Assembly: GCA_963786195.1 (NCBI GenBank)
Contig: CAWAYH010000008.1
Location: forward strand, 1-64,000
Length of the DNA: 64,000 nt
Origin: CAWAYH01 sp963786195
GTDB lineage: Bacteria > Acidobacteriota > Vicinamibacteria > Vicinamibacterales > 2-12-FULL-66-21
Reading direction: 5' to 3'
Shown here: positions 9,552 to 18,155 of the stretch, one piece after another
Layout: every line of letters starts with the position of its first letter
How positions within the stretch are numbered: the first letter of the stretch is position 1
The notes under the pieces: model-generated
What the model was told of the DNA's origin: nothing
The model's database searches: none
Seen by the model: the letters and a program-made list of their open reading frames with translations, nothing else
Made by a program: the position numbers and the translations under genes

Positions 9552-10279
9552 AGCGTTGCCGTCCTCGGACGGGCGAGAACCCCCGGCTTCGATTCGACCT
9601 CCACGCGAAGCCGATAGAACAGCGCCAGATGCGTGGCCATCAGGATCGGTACCAGGAAGCCCGGTATCAGCAGCCACGGCAGCGTCGTCATGATGCGCGC
9701 GTCCGGGGTCGCGTGGATGACCTGGAGGGGGCCCGGCGTCGAGGTCACGCCGAGACTCACCGCAACCAGGAGATCGAGCAGCCCGATGACGTTCCAGATC
9801 AGCAGCGGCGTCCGTGCATCCGCACCGCGCGTCGCTACCAGCCATGCGATGAGCGGCGCCGTGACGCCGACGGCAATATCGCCCCATCCAGCAACGGGTG
9901 CGAAGGGCGCGGGCAACCGTCCGATCGCGTACAGGACGACGAACGAAATGCCGAGCACGCGAACGCTATTCGCCGCAACCAGCGACCACATCGGAATCCG
10001 CTTCAACGCCCGGCGTACACCATCCGAGGTTGCAGCCGCGAGCGCTGCGGCGAGGAGGGGCACCGCGATGGTCAGGCCGAGCCCTGGGGCGCCGAGGCTG
10101 CTTGCCGCGTGAAACGTGCCGGCCGCGGCCAGCGCCGTCACCACCGAGAACCAGACAGCGAAGCCGACGACGATCGCCGCCCGCGCACGAGCGCTCTCCG
10201 CCAGTCCGCCCGCGAGGATCGCGACGACGATGCTTGCGCTGGCTGTGAGCTCGATGCCGCCGAGAAGGTCGAGGTTCAT
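9548..10279 (-). CDS. Polytopic inner-membrane protein of unknown function
   Basis: 243 residues with about seven hydrophobic segments (e.g. GIELTASASIVVAILAGGLA, IPMWSLVAANSVRVLGISFV, IMTTLPWLLIPGFLVPILMA) and no obvious catalytic motif. The family was not recognised. ATG 10279 is preceded by AAGGAG at a good distance. The operon partner is a MarR regulator, which suggests an inducible transport or resistance-type role, but that is inference only. Confidence 0.7.
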   Translation of the reverse strand: MNLDLLGGIELTASASIVVAILAGGLAESARARAAIVVGFAVWFSVVTALAAAGTFHAASSLGAPGLGLTIAVPLLAAALAAATSDGVRRALKRIPMWSLVAANSVRVLGISFVVLYAIGRLPAPFAPVAGWGDIAVGVTAPLIAWLVATRGADARTPLLIWNVIGLLDLLVAVSLGVTSTPGPLQVIHATPDARIMTTLPWLLIPGFLVPILMATHLALFYRLRVEVESKPGVLARPRTATL

Positions 10280-10298
10280 GGTCGTGCTCCTTATTAGA

Positions 10299-10318
10299 TG
10301 TATATACAACTAGTGTAT
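10299..10318 (-). promoter_or_regulatory. MarR-type operator upstream of the membrane protein/marR operon
   Basis: Contains the perfect palindrome TGTATATACA (10299-10308) overlapping ATACA-N5-TGTAT (10304-10318), about 20 bp upstream of the operon's first start codon. Spacing and half-sites are typical of MarR-family boxes, so autoregulation by the downstream MarR protein is the simplest reading. Confidence 0.55.
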
Positions 10319-10446
10319 TCGACGTCGACGGTCGGTACACGGTTCAACCACTGCTGACTGGCAACCCGGCGGCCGCCCGGCTCACCGCTGGCGCTTCGTC
10401 ACATAGACGTTGGCCTCGACCAACCTCATGTGACAGAGTCCTCCGG

Positions 10447-12918
10447 ATGGCCTTCGAAGCATTCATCAAAGACTTGAAGCATTCGCTCCGGATGTTCTGG
10501 CAGAGCCGCGCCTTTACGGCCGCAGCGGTGGCCGCGCTGGCGCTGGGCATCGGCACGAACACGGCGATTTTCTCGGTCGTCAACGCGGTGCTGCTGAGGC
10601 CGGTGACCTTCCCCGATGCGGATCGCATCGTCTTTCTGCAGACGACGTCGCCGCAGGGCGCGGGGTCTGCGGCATCGCCGGCCAAGTTCCAGCACTTCCG
10701 AAGGCAGACCGACATCCTCCGCGACGTGGCGGCCTTCAACAGCGGGCTCGTCAACTTCACCGGCGGTGCGTTTCCCGAACAGCTTCGGTCCGGCCGTGTC
10801 TCTGCCGACTTCTTCCGCCTGTTTGGCGCGCAGGTGCTGAGGGGGAGGACATTCAGCGAGGAAGAAGATCGCCCGACCGGCGAGAAGGTCGTCGTGCTCA
10901 GCCATCAGCTGTGGACGCGGCGCTTCGACAGCGATTCCAACATCGTCGGCAAGACGATCTCGCTGAACAGCTTGCCGCACACCGTCATAGGCGTTCTCGA
11001 CCCGGCCGTCGACTTTCAGGAACTGGTGCCGAACCCGGAAGTCTGGATTCCGTTTCAGATCGATCCGAATGCGACGGAGCAGGGGCACTTCTTCAGGTCC
11101 GCAGGGCGTCTCGCGCCCGGCGTGACGCTCGAGCAGGCACAGGCCCGCCTGCAGGTGTCAGCCGCCGAGTACAAGGCGAAGTTTCCCAACGCGCTCGGGC
11201 CGAACAACGCGTTCGGCGCGCAGCCGCTGCGCGAGGCGATGGTCGCGAACGTCCGCCCTCAGCTCTTCGTCCTCGCGGGCGCCGTGAGCTTCGTGCTGTT
11301 GATTGCGTGCGCGAACGTGGCGAACCTGCTGCTCGTCCGCGCGACCGGTCGCCGGAGGGAGATCGCGGTCAGGGCCGCGATTGGCGCCGGGCGCGGGCGC
11401 ATCATGCGGCAGCTGCTGACCGAGAGCGTCGTGCTCTCGCTCGCGGGCGGCCTGCTCGGATCGATGCTCGGCCTGCTCGGCATTCGCGCGCTGCTTCGGG
11501 TCAACACGGCGGGCCTCCCGCGGATCGGCCAGGACGGATCGCTCGTGGGCGTGGACTGGCGAGTCCTGGTCTTCACGCTCCTCGTCTCGCTCGGAACGGG
11601 AATTCTTTTTGGCTTGATCCCGGCGCTCCAGGGCTCGCGAGCCGACTTGAGCGGAACCCTCAAGGAAAGCAGCGGCCGGTCGGGAACTGGATTCCGTCAG
11701 AACAAGGCGCGATCGATCCTGGTCGTGGTCGAAGTCGCGCTGGCCCTGATTCTGCTCATCGGGTCGGCCCTGCTGATCCGCACCGCGGTCGCGCTCGCCT
11801 GGGTGGACCCCGGCTTCGACGCCTCCCACGTGCTGACGATGCGCATGTCGCTGACGGGGCCCCGCTTCGTGAGATCCGAAGGTGTGGAGCAACTGGTGCA
11901 CGACGGTGTCGAACGTCTGCGCAACGTTCCCGGTGTCGTTGCGGCCAGCGCCACCTGCTGCGTGCCGTTGCAGGGCGGCTACGGTCTCGGATTCAGGATC
12001 ATCGGTCGTCCACTGCCGGCGGACGCGCCGGTGCACGGGGGCGGCAGCTGGGTCACCGTGTCACCCGGATACTTTGACGTGTTCAAGATCCCCATCAAGC
12101 GCGGTCGTGATTTCAACGATCGCGACACCCAGGCGTCACCAGGCGTCGTCATCATCAATGAAGCCATGGCGCGACGGTTCTGGGACAAGAGCAACCCGCT
12201 CGACGATCGGCTGGTCATCGGCCGCGGGTTCATGGAAGTGTTCGCGAGCGAGCCCGATCGGCAGATCATCGGGGTAGTTGGCGACGTCCGCAACGCGGGA
12301 CTCAACAACGATCCGGGTCCCATGATGTACATCCCGCAGGCACAGGTCCCCGACGCAGCCAACGCGCTCAACGTGGGCCTCGGACCGATCGCGTGGGTCG
12401 TCCGAACGCAGGTCGAGCCGTATTCGGTCAGTGTGCCAGTCCAGGAGCAGCTGCGCCAGGCGAGCGGCCTCCCCGTGTCCAACGTGCGGACGATGAGCGA
12501 GATCGTGTCGACGTCCGTATCGCGTCAGCGGTTCAACATGTGGCTCATGACCGTCTTCGGCGGCTCCGCGCTCCTCCTCGCGGCGATTGGCATCTACGGG
12601 TTGATGGCGTACTCGGTCGAGCAGCGGACGCAGGAGCTCGGGATCCGGCTCGCGCTCGGCGCGCCCGCGAACCAGGTGAAGAACATGGTCGTCCGTCAGG
12701 GAATGATGCTGGCGCTGGTGGGGGTGGTGATCGGTCTGGGATCCGCGTTCATGCTCGCGCGCTTCATCTCGAGCTTCCTGTTCCAGGTCGAGGCGAGGGA
12801 TCCGCTGGTGTTCGTCGGCGCTCCGATCGTCCTGACCCTCGTCGCGCTGATTGCGGTGTGGCTGCCCGCGCGCCGCGCCAGCCGCATCGATCCGATCATC
12901 GCGCTGCGCTACGAGTGA
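10447..12918 (+). CDS. ADOP-type MacB/FtsX-like ABC permease
   Basis: Intact 823-residue permease with two MacB_PCD/FtsX halves. The N-terminal membrane segment FTAAAVAALALGIGTNTAIF is followed by a periplasmic domain, then an FtsX block (LIACANVANLLLVRATGRRREIAVR), a second periplasmic domain and a second FtsX block ending RRASRIDPIIALRYE, the family's standard C-terminus. No ATPase is encoded beside it, as is usual for these 'orphan duplicated' permeases of Acidobacteriota. The substrate is unknown. It lacks the extra N-terminal prefix domain seen in the permease at 40280. It is one of three paralogues in the window and the only intact one. Confidence 0.85.
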   Translation: MAFEAFIKDLKHSLRMFWQSRAFTAAAVAALALGIGTNTAIFSVVNAVLLRPVTFPDADRIVFLQTTSPQGAGSAASPAKFQHFRRQTDILRDVAAFNSGLVNFTGGAFPEQLRSGRVSADFFRLFGAQVLRGRTFSEEEDRPTGEKVVVLSHQLWTRRFDSDSNIVGKTISLNSLPHTVIGVLDPAVDFQELVPNPEVWIPFQIDPNATEQGHFFRSAGRLAPGVTLEQAQARLQVSAAEYKAKFPNALGPNNAFGAQPLREAMVANVRPQLFVLAGAVSFVLLIACANVANLLLVRATGRRREIAVRAAIGAGRGRIMRQLLTESVVLSLAGGLLGSMLGLLGIRALLRVNTAGLPRIGQDGSLVGVDWRVLVFTLLVSLGTGILFGLIPALQGSRADLSGTLKESSGRSGTGFRQNKARSILVVVEVALALILLIGSALLIRTAVALAWVDPGFDASHVLTMRMSLTGPRFVRSEGVEQLVHDGVERLRNVPGVVAASATCCVPLQGGYGLGFRIIGRPLPADAPVHGGGSWVTVSPGYFDVFKIPIKRGRDFNDRDTQASPGVVIINEAMARRFWDKSNPLDDRLVIGRGFMEVFASEPDRQIIGVVGDVRNAGLNNDPGPMMYIPQAQVPDAANALNVGLGPIAWVVRTQVEPYSVSVPVQEQLRQASGLPVSNVRTMSEIVSTSVSRQRFNMWLMTVFGGSALLLAAIGIYGLMAYSVEQRTQELGIRLALGAPANQVKNMVVRQGMMLALVGVVIGLGSAFMLARFISSFLFQVEARDPLVFVGAPIVLTLVALIAVWLPARRASRIDPIIALRYE

Positions 12919-13415
12919 CGACCCACGGGCGAAGCCTGGGAACGAACCGCCGAACGTGTTTGCAGGTACTCGGCGTACACGTCACCGAAGCGGCCCATCA
13001 ATTGCGGTTCCTCGACAAGGGGAATGTAGGTCGCATTCAACAGCAGGAAGAGTCCCGCCCAGATCGCGTGCGGCATCGAGAGCAGGACGGCGGCCTCGCC
13101 GAACAGCACGAACAGCACGCCGGAGATCATCGGATTCCTGACGTATCGATAGGGCCCCTCGACCACGAGGTGCGTCGGCGGATCCCACGGTGCCAGGGTT
13201 CCTCGTCCGCGTACGGCAAACTGACGAAGCGACGCCGCAAACAGCGTCATGCCCAGGGCCAGCATCCCGACACCAACGACCTGAACGAGTATCTCCAGCC
13301 ATGTGTCCCCGAGCCGCGGCGACACCTCGTACCGGCGCGCGAGCCACGCCGGGACGAGTATCGTGACGGTCACAGGGAGAATCGCGATCGCCAGGAGATG
13401 GCGGAACAGCATCAT
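12909..13415 (-). CDS. Isoprenylcysteine carboxyl methyltransferase-like (ICMT/PEMT) membrane protein
   Basis: 168 residues with several membrane segments and the SAM-binding C-terminal signature of the ICMT/phospholipid methyltransferase family: GPYRYVRNPMISG followed by EEPQLMGRFGDVYAEY. Bacterial members probably methylate small hydrophobic substrates; none can be assigned here. It converges on the permease gene, and the last 10 bp of the two overlap. Confidence 0.75.
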   Translation of the reverse strand: MMLFRHLLAIAILPVTVTILVPAWLARRYEVSPRLGDTWLEILVQVVGVGMLALGMTLFAASLRQFAVRGRGTLAPWDPPTHLVVEGPYRYVRNPMISGVLFVLFGEAAVLLSMPHAIWAGLFLLLNATYIPLVEEPQLMGRFGDVYAEYLQTRSAVRSQASPVGRHS

Positions 13416-13596
13416 GGCGTATCCGCGGAGGATACCGTCGAGCGCGACTCCTCCAAGCGCGTGCCAGGGTTGCCGTCTTGCACGTTCTAAGACGAAACGC
13501 GTTCAAAGGCCTTATTACGATGGACGATTCAGCGCCTGGGGGCCGAGCAGCAAATCACGCTGAGGATGTTGACGCTTCGCTGACGCGAGCACTTGC

Positions 13597-14358
13597 TCAA
13601 CGCCCCAGATTCTCCAGCGCGTACCGCATGGGTCCGCCCGAGATTTTCACGACGCCATCAAACGGTCCGTCCAGTTCGAGTATCAGGAAGACAGCCGCGG
13701 CCACTGACAACGACGCGATGAAGAGCACGGCCATGACCGTACCGTTCCGCGGCGCGTAGAGCCCGAAGCTTGCAAACGTCACGGTCAGCCAGGAAATGAC
13801 GACGATCAGAAACGTGGAAGACACCGATCCGCCGGTGCTGCCGAGCAGTCGCCATCGCGTCTTCAGCACGTCTTCTGTCAGCTTCAGGGACTCCGACTTG
13901 AACCAGCGCTGCGAGTCGGTGGCCGGCGCGAGCTGGAGAATCTGGTTCTCGATCTCCTCTCCGGCGCCTGAATTCTGAGCCGCCGCCAACCCCGCTCCGT
14001 CGCGGCCGCTGGTGGGCCACGTCGTCTCGACACGCTCCGCCCAGGTTTGTCGGAGGAGATCGCGCGTCGGCTTTGTCTCCGGACCATAGCGCGCGAGCAG
14101 ACGGTCGAGCGTGACGATACTGGCGGCGGCATTTCTGATGGCGACGTCCTGCGAGTCGAACGATCCCTTGGCCGCGGCGGTCACGAGGCCGAGCAGCAGC
14201 GCCGTCATCGTCGCCACCAGGCCCATGCCGAGCCGGACGACGTCCTGCGACTCCCTGCTCAAGTGCGAGGGAGGGAGCCACGACCGGATGATCGTTCCCA
14301 GCCACGCGCACCCGAATGTGCACGCGAAGGTGATCGCCGAAAAGGTGATAGCTCTCAA
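13597..14358 (-). CDS. DUF4239-like membrane protein
   Basis: About 253 residues with two N-terminal hydrophobic segments (ITFSAITFACTFGCAWLG; VRLGMGLVATMTALLLGLV), a charged helical middle and two C-terminal membrane helices (FLIVVISWLTVTFASFGLY; VMAVLFIASLSVAAAVFLI). The pattern, including AAAKGSFDSQ after the second helix, fits the DUF4239/bestrophin-like group, whose function is unknown. The start is uncertain: TTG 14358 is chosen because it sits just before the first membrane segment. The 181 bp between this gene and the methyltransferase gene (13416-13596) hold nothing recognisable. Confidence 0.6.
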   Translation of the reverse strand: MRAITFSAITFACTFGCAWLGTIIRSWLPPSHLSRESQDVVRLGMGLVATMTALLLGLVTAAAKGSFDSQDVAIRNAAASIVTLDRLLARYGPETKPTRDLLRQTWAERVETTWPTSGRDGAGLAAAQNSGAGEEIENQILQLAPATDSQRWFKSESLKLTEDVLKTRWRLLGSTGGSVSSTFLIVVISWLTVTFASFGLYAPRNGTVMAVLFIASLSVAAAVFLILELDGPFDGVVKISGGPMRYALENLGR

Positions 14359-14419
14359 GAGGGGTCCTCGTCTGTTGGTCTGCCGCAGGTTCACCTGGAG
14401 AATACCCGCGAAGAGCGGA

Positions 14420-16234
14420 TTATTCCAAGAGCCACTGAGCAAAGAACTCTGTGGACTCGCGATATTGAAACCCGAGCCGCCGGGCGAAGCCCGGATCCTG
14501 CGAACCCGCACCGACATAGATGCACCGGGACGGATCCAGTCGGTGACGGCGAACGAAGACGACCCCGAGGCCCGGCAGCGGCTTGCGGCACCAGCAGGTT
14601 GGCGGACCGGCGCCGTGCGGACAGAACTCGACCTCGATCGACACGCCGAGAACCTCCTGCATCCGCGCAAACGACGCCTGAACGAAATCTGCGGTGACGA
14701 CTTCATCGGCAATGTCGGGCTGCCAGGACAAGCCGAGGAGGCGCCAGCCCTCGTCCTGGTAACGGCGCAGGATGTCGGCCCGGTCCGCGACCACTTCGAG
14801 ATCGTCCGGCGATGTGGGCGTCCGGCGGCCCGATCGACTGCGAAGGAGCACGCCGTCGCACCACAGAATCAGCGCCCGGTTCGTGAGAGACGCGTCGCGC
14901 ACGCGGGCAAAGGGCATTGGCTCGATCTGCGTGAAGCCCTCTGACGGATCCGGCGGTTCCAGCTCGCGCTGAGACCGGAACTGCACGTTGGGTCCAAAGG
15001 CTGCGACGTTCTCCTTCGCGGCCGTTCGCATCTCTTCGGGCGACAGGAGTCGGCCGTACGTGTCCACGATCCTCGAGACCGCATTGACCTGCGCGTCCTC
15101 GACGCTGGTCGTGAGCCAGAGGCAGCGGACGCCGAGACCGTGGCGGCGAGCGGCGCCGATGACGCCCGCTCGCGAGGTCCGGGAAAGGTAGGTGTTGTCG
15201 AGCACGACGCGGGCCGAGCCGGATGCCAGCAACGCATCGAGCGCCGGCAGCAGGTCCGTCAGCAAGCCTCCGGCGTCATCCCTGTTGAGCCGCTCGTAGC
15301 CTTTGGCGACGAATGTCGCGGCCAACGTACTCTTGCCCGCGCCCGGCAGTCCCATGATCAATACGACCTCGCCGTCAGATCGTGTCGACGCGTGGAGCTC
15401 CCGCGGCTTCTGGCGCACTCGATGGCCTGCAGGGAATTGTCCGTCGAGGCGTAAGCGGTCCTGATCTGTCAATGCGATCCTGGAGGCACGTGCGATCGAT
15501 CGCACGGTCTCGACGCGTGTAGGTCCGGGGATGGGAAGAACGAGGGTCGAGAGATCGCGCACCCAGGCGAGGGCGATCTCGAACGGCGTCGCGCCGTGCT
15601 GGACGGCGAGATCCGCGAGCACGGGGTCGGCGAGGATCTTCCGGCGGCGTTGCGGGCCGCAGACTGGTCGATAGGCGATCAGCTGAATGCCGTTGGCCAT
15701 GCAGTAGTCGAGCACGCCACCTGTCAGGCTGTCGGTCTGGCAGACGCTGAGCTCCACCTGTACGGAGGCGATCTCAGTGATGCGTCGCGCCTCCTCGATC
15801 TGGGCGACGTTCACGTTGCAGAGCCCGATGGCGTCGACCAGTCCGTCGCGTTTCAGGGAGTCGAGCGCGCGGACGCTGGTCGCGAAAGGAGTGCGCGGGT
15901 CCGGCGCGTGAAGCTGGTAGAGCTGGATGCGATCGACGCCGAGTGCGCGCAGGCTGGCCTCGCACGCGGTCCTGAGATGCCGCGCCCGGCCGTCAGCGAC
16001 CCAGGCGCCCTTCGGCCGGGTCAGACCGCCTTTCGTTCCGATGCGAACGAGGGATCGATCGCCGGTCCAGCTCGCGAGCGCCTCGGCGATCAGCCGCTCG
16101 TTGTGACCGATGTCGGTCTCGTCGAGGCAGTACGCGTCGGCAGTGTCGAAGAACCGGATGCCGGCATCGAATGCGGTGTGCAGCACCGCAATCGCGCGCG
16201 GTTCGTCTCGAGCGGCCTCCGTGGACAGGCGCAT
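14420..16234 (-). CDS. Aldo-keto reductase / polynucleotide-kinase-like / HAD-like fusion protein
   Basis: Intact 604-residue protein with three modules. Residues 1-285 are an aldo-keto reductase with the catalytic tetrad Asp30, Tyr35, Lys68, His109 (FFDTADAY, IGTKGG, YQLHAPD). Residues about 290-440 are a P-loop kinase resembling phage T4-type polynucleotide kinase: Walker A GLPGAGKST, then ERLNRDD and VVLDNTYLSRTSR. Residues about 450-604 are HAD-like with the zinc-binding HisB/GmhB-type signature CPHGAGPPTCWCRKPLPG, but motif I reads ILWCDGVLL, so the nucleophilic Asp of DxDG is replaced by Trp. It follows the acyl-CoA synthetase gene with 42 bp between them. ATG 16234 cuts into the usual first strand (RTGLGCM), so a non-ATG start slightly upstream is possible. 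Confidence 0.8.
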   Translation of the reverse strand: MRLSTEAARDEPRAIAVLHTAFDAGIRFFDTADAYCLDETDIGHNERLIAEALASWTGDRSLVRIGTKGGLTRPKGAWVADGRARHLRTACEASLRALGVDRIQLYQLHAPDPRTPFATSVRALDSLKRDGLVDAIGLCNVNVAQIEEARRITEIASVQVELSVCQTDSLTGGVLDYCMANGIQLIAYRPVCGPQRRRKILADPVLADLAVQHGATPFEIALAWVRDLSTLVLPIPGPTRVETVRSIARASRIALTDQDRLRLDGQFPAGHRVRQKPRELHASTRSDGEVVLIMGLPGAGKSTLAATFVAKGYERLNRDDAGGLLTDLLPALDALLASGSARVVLDNTYLSRTSRAGVIGAARRHGLGVRCLWLTTSVEDAQVNAVSRIVDTYGRLLSPEEMRTAAKENVAAFGPNVQFRSQRELEPPDPSEGFTQIEPMPFARVRDASLTNRALILWCDGVLLRSRSGRRTPTSPDDLEVVADRADILRRYQDEGWRLLGLSWQPDIADEVVTADFVQASFARMQEVLGVSIEVEFCPHGAGPPTCWCRKPLPGLGVVFVRRHRLDPSRCIYVGAGSQDPGFARRLGFQYRESTEFFAQWLLE

Positions 16235-16276
16235 GCAGCCCAGGCCGGTTCTTTCCGAGGGGCTGTCAGACAGCTT

Positions 16277-17989
16277 CTATTCCTTCGCTGCCTTCGCCGC
16301 GGCATCGAGCTCGCGTAGCTTCCGCCGGAGCACTTTGCCCACGGGCGACTTCGGCAGCTCGGGGACGATCGCAATCTGCACCGGCACTTTGTACGGCGCG
16401 AGCCGCTCCTTGCAGAAAGCTTTGATCTCGGGTCCTGTCGCGTCCATGCCCGCGCGCAGCACGACCCACGCCTTCGGCAGCTCGCCTTTGGACTCGTGAG
16501 TGATGGCGGCGACACCGGCTTCGAGAATTGCCGGGTGCGCGGCGAGGACCTCTTCGATCTCCCGCGGCCACACCTGGTAGCCCGAGACCTTCATCAGCTC
16601 TTTCTTGCGATCGGTCAGGAAGAGGTAACCGTCCGGGTCCAGGTAGCCGATGTCGCCGGTGTGCAGCCAGACGCGTCCGTCCGCGTCCCGTCGCAGGACT
16701 TCTGACGTTTCGTCCGGACGCTCCCAGTAGCCGCGCATGATCTGCGGCGCCGCGATGGCCAGCTCGCCCTGCTCGCCTGGTGCGACGTCGTGCGTGCCCG
16801 TCTCGACGTCGAGGAGCCGCAGATCGACGTCCGGCAGCGGCATGCCGATGCTTCCGGTCTTCTTCGGTCCCTTCGCCGGGTTGGCGATGACGGCCATCTG
16901 CGCTTCCGTGAGCGAATAGCCTTCCATCACCACGCCGTCCGTCAGCGCCTCGAACCGTCGGCGGGTCTCGGCCAGGAGCGGCGCCGCGCCGGAGAAGCAC
17001 AACTTGATCGCCTTGAACGCGGGCTTCGTCTTCTGCGCGTCCTCGTGCGACATCAGCGATGTCAGCAGCGTGGGCACGGCGCAGAGAAACGATGGACGCT
17101 CTCTCCGAATCGTGGCGAGCAGGCCCCTGGTATCACGCGGATTGGGCACGAGCGCGAGCGACAACCCGCCGGTGAACGCCAGCGACTGGACGCCCGCCGC
17201 GCCGTAGACGTGGAACAGCGGAAGCGGCACGAGCAGCGTGTCCCGCCACGGAGCGAGGATGCTGGACAGCCAGGCGTTCAACTGCCGTCCGGCGATCGGC
17301 AGGCCGCCATGACTCCCCATCACCCACTTGGGCGTTCCCGTGGTGCCACCGCTCGGCAGCAGCAGCGCAGTATCCGTCGCGCGTGGCGGCGCCGTTTCGG
17401 GTTGCTGTCCACGATGCGCGGACATCACTGCACGCATCGTTTCGTCTTCTCCGCGCGGTTGCGTCGCGTGGCCTTCCTTCGCCTCGCGCGTGAGGCGGAA
17501 GAGCAGCGCCTTCAGCCACGGCAGCGCATCGCGCAGGTGCGCGACGATCACCCTGCGGACGGCCGTCCGCGGCTGCACAGCTTTGATGCGCTCGTAGAAC
17601 GGCGCGAGGGCGACGACGACCGTCGCGCCGGCGCGTGACAGAAGACCGGCGAGCTCTTCGTCCGGGTACGTCGGGTTGACGGGCGCGACGATGGCGCCGG
17701 CGAGCCACGCGCCGACTTCCGCGACGATGAATTGCGGGCAGTTGGGCAGTACGAGCGCGACGCGATCGCCTGGACGCACACCACGCTGCTCGAGCGCGCG
17801 TCCGAACGCTTCCGACTGCTGCAGCAGCGCGCCGTAGCTCGTGACGGCGCCCTCGAAGCGCAGCGCCGCTGCAGTGGGACGCTCGCGTGCCCGCTGCCGA
17901 AGGAGATCGACGAGTGTTTCGTCCGGGTAGGGCGCAAGGCTCGCCGGAACCCCGTCGTCGTACTGGGCGAGCCATGGGCGGGCGGGCAT
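16277..17989 (-). CDS. Long-chain acyl-CoA synthetase (AMP-binding)
   Basis: 570-residue ANL-superfamily ligase that activates a carboxylate, probably a fatty acid, to acyl-AMP and acyl-CoA. Visible motifs are LLPSGGTTGTPKWV (AMP/P-loop), MEGYSLTEAQ (A5), LHTGDIGYLDPDG (A7), DRKKELMKVSGYQVWP (A8/hinge) and PKSPVGKVLRRKL with the catalytic C-terminal Lys. The ATG at 17989 matches family length; the frame is open for 92 more codons upstream without homology. It is divergent from the DUF1111 gene across about 165 bp. Confidence 0.85.
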   Translation of the reverse strand: MPARPWLAQYDDGVPASLAPYPDETLVDLLRQRARERPTAAALRFEGAVTSYGALLQQSEAFGRALEQRGVRPGDRVALVLPNCPQFIVAEVGAWLAGAIVAPVNPTYPDEELAGLLSRAGATVVVALAPFYERIKAVQPRTAVRRVIVAHLRDALPWLKALLFRLTREAKEGHATQPRGEDETMRAVMSAHRGQQPETAPPRATDTALLLPSGGTTGTPKWVMGSHGGLPIAGRQLNAWLSSILAPWRDTLLVPLPLFHVYGAAGVQSLAFTGGLSLALVPNPRDTRGLLATIRRERPSFLCAVPTLLTSLMSHEDAQKTKPAFKAIKLCFSGAAPLLAETRRRFEALTDGVVMEGYSLTEAQMAVIANPAKGPKKTGSIGMPLPDVDLRLLDVETGTHDVAPGEQGELAIAAPQIMRGYWERPDETSEVLRRDADGRVWLHTGDIGYLDPDGYLFLTDRKKELMKVSGYQVWPREIEEVLAAHPAILEAGVAAITHESKGELPKAWVVLRAGMDATGPEIKAFCKERLAPYKVPVQIAIVPELPKSPVGKVLRRKLRELDAAAKAAKE

Positions 17990-18155
17990 CAATGCGGCGC
18001 GCAGTATAGCACCAGCGTCGCGTCGCAATAAGAAGGTGAAAGGTGCCGCCGACACGTTCTGCCCCGATCTCTCACCAGTAGCAGAGCCGCGTTCGACTCG
18101 TTGAAGCGCTCTGCAGGACCCCGCAAACGCCCTGCGGGCTGGCGCGAGGTGTTCC

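Noticed and set aside
12393..13490. Long open frame antisense to the methyltransferase and overlapping the permease end
   Set aside because: Arg/Pro/Ala-rich, no recognisable domain, and opposite to two well-supported genes; typical of GC-rich DNA.
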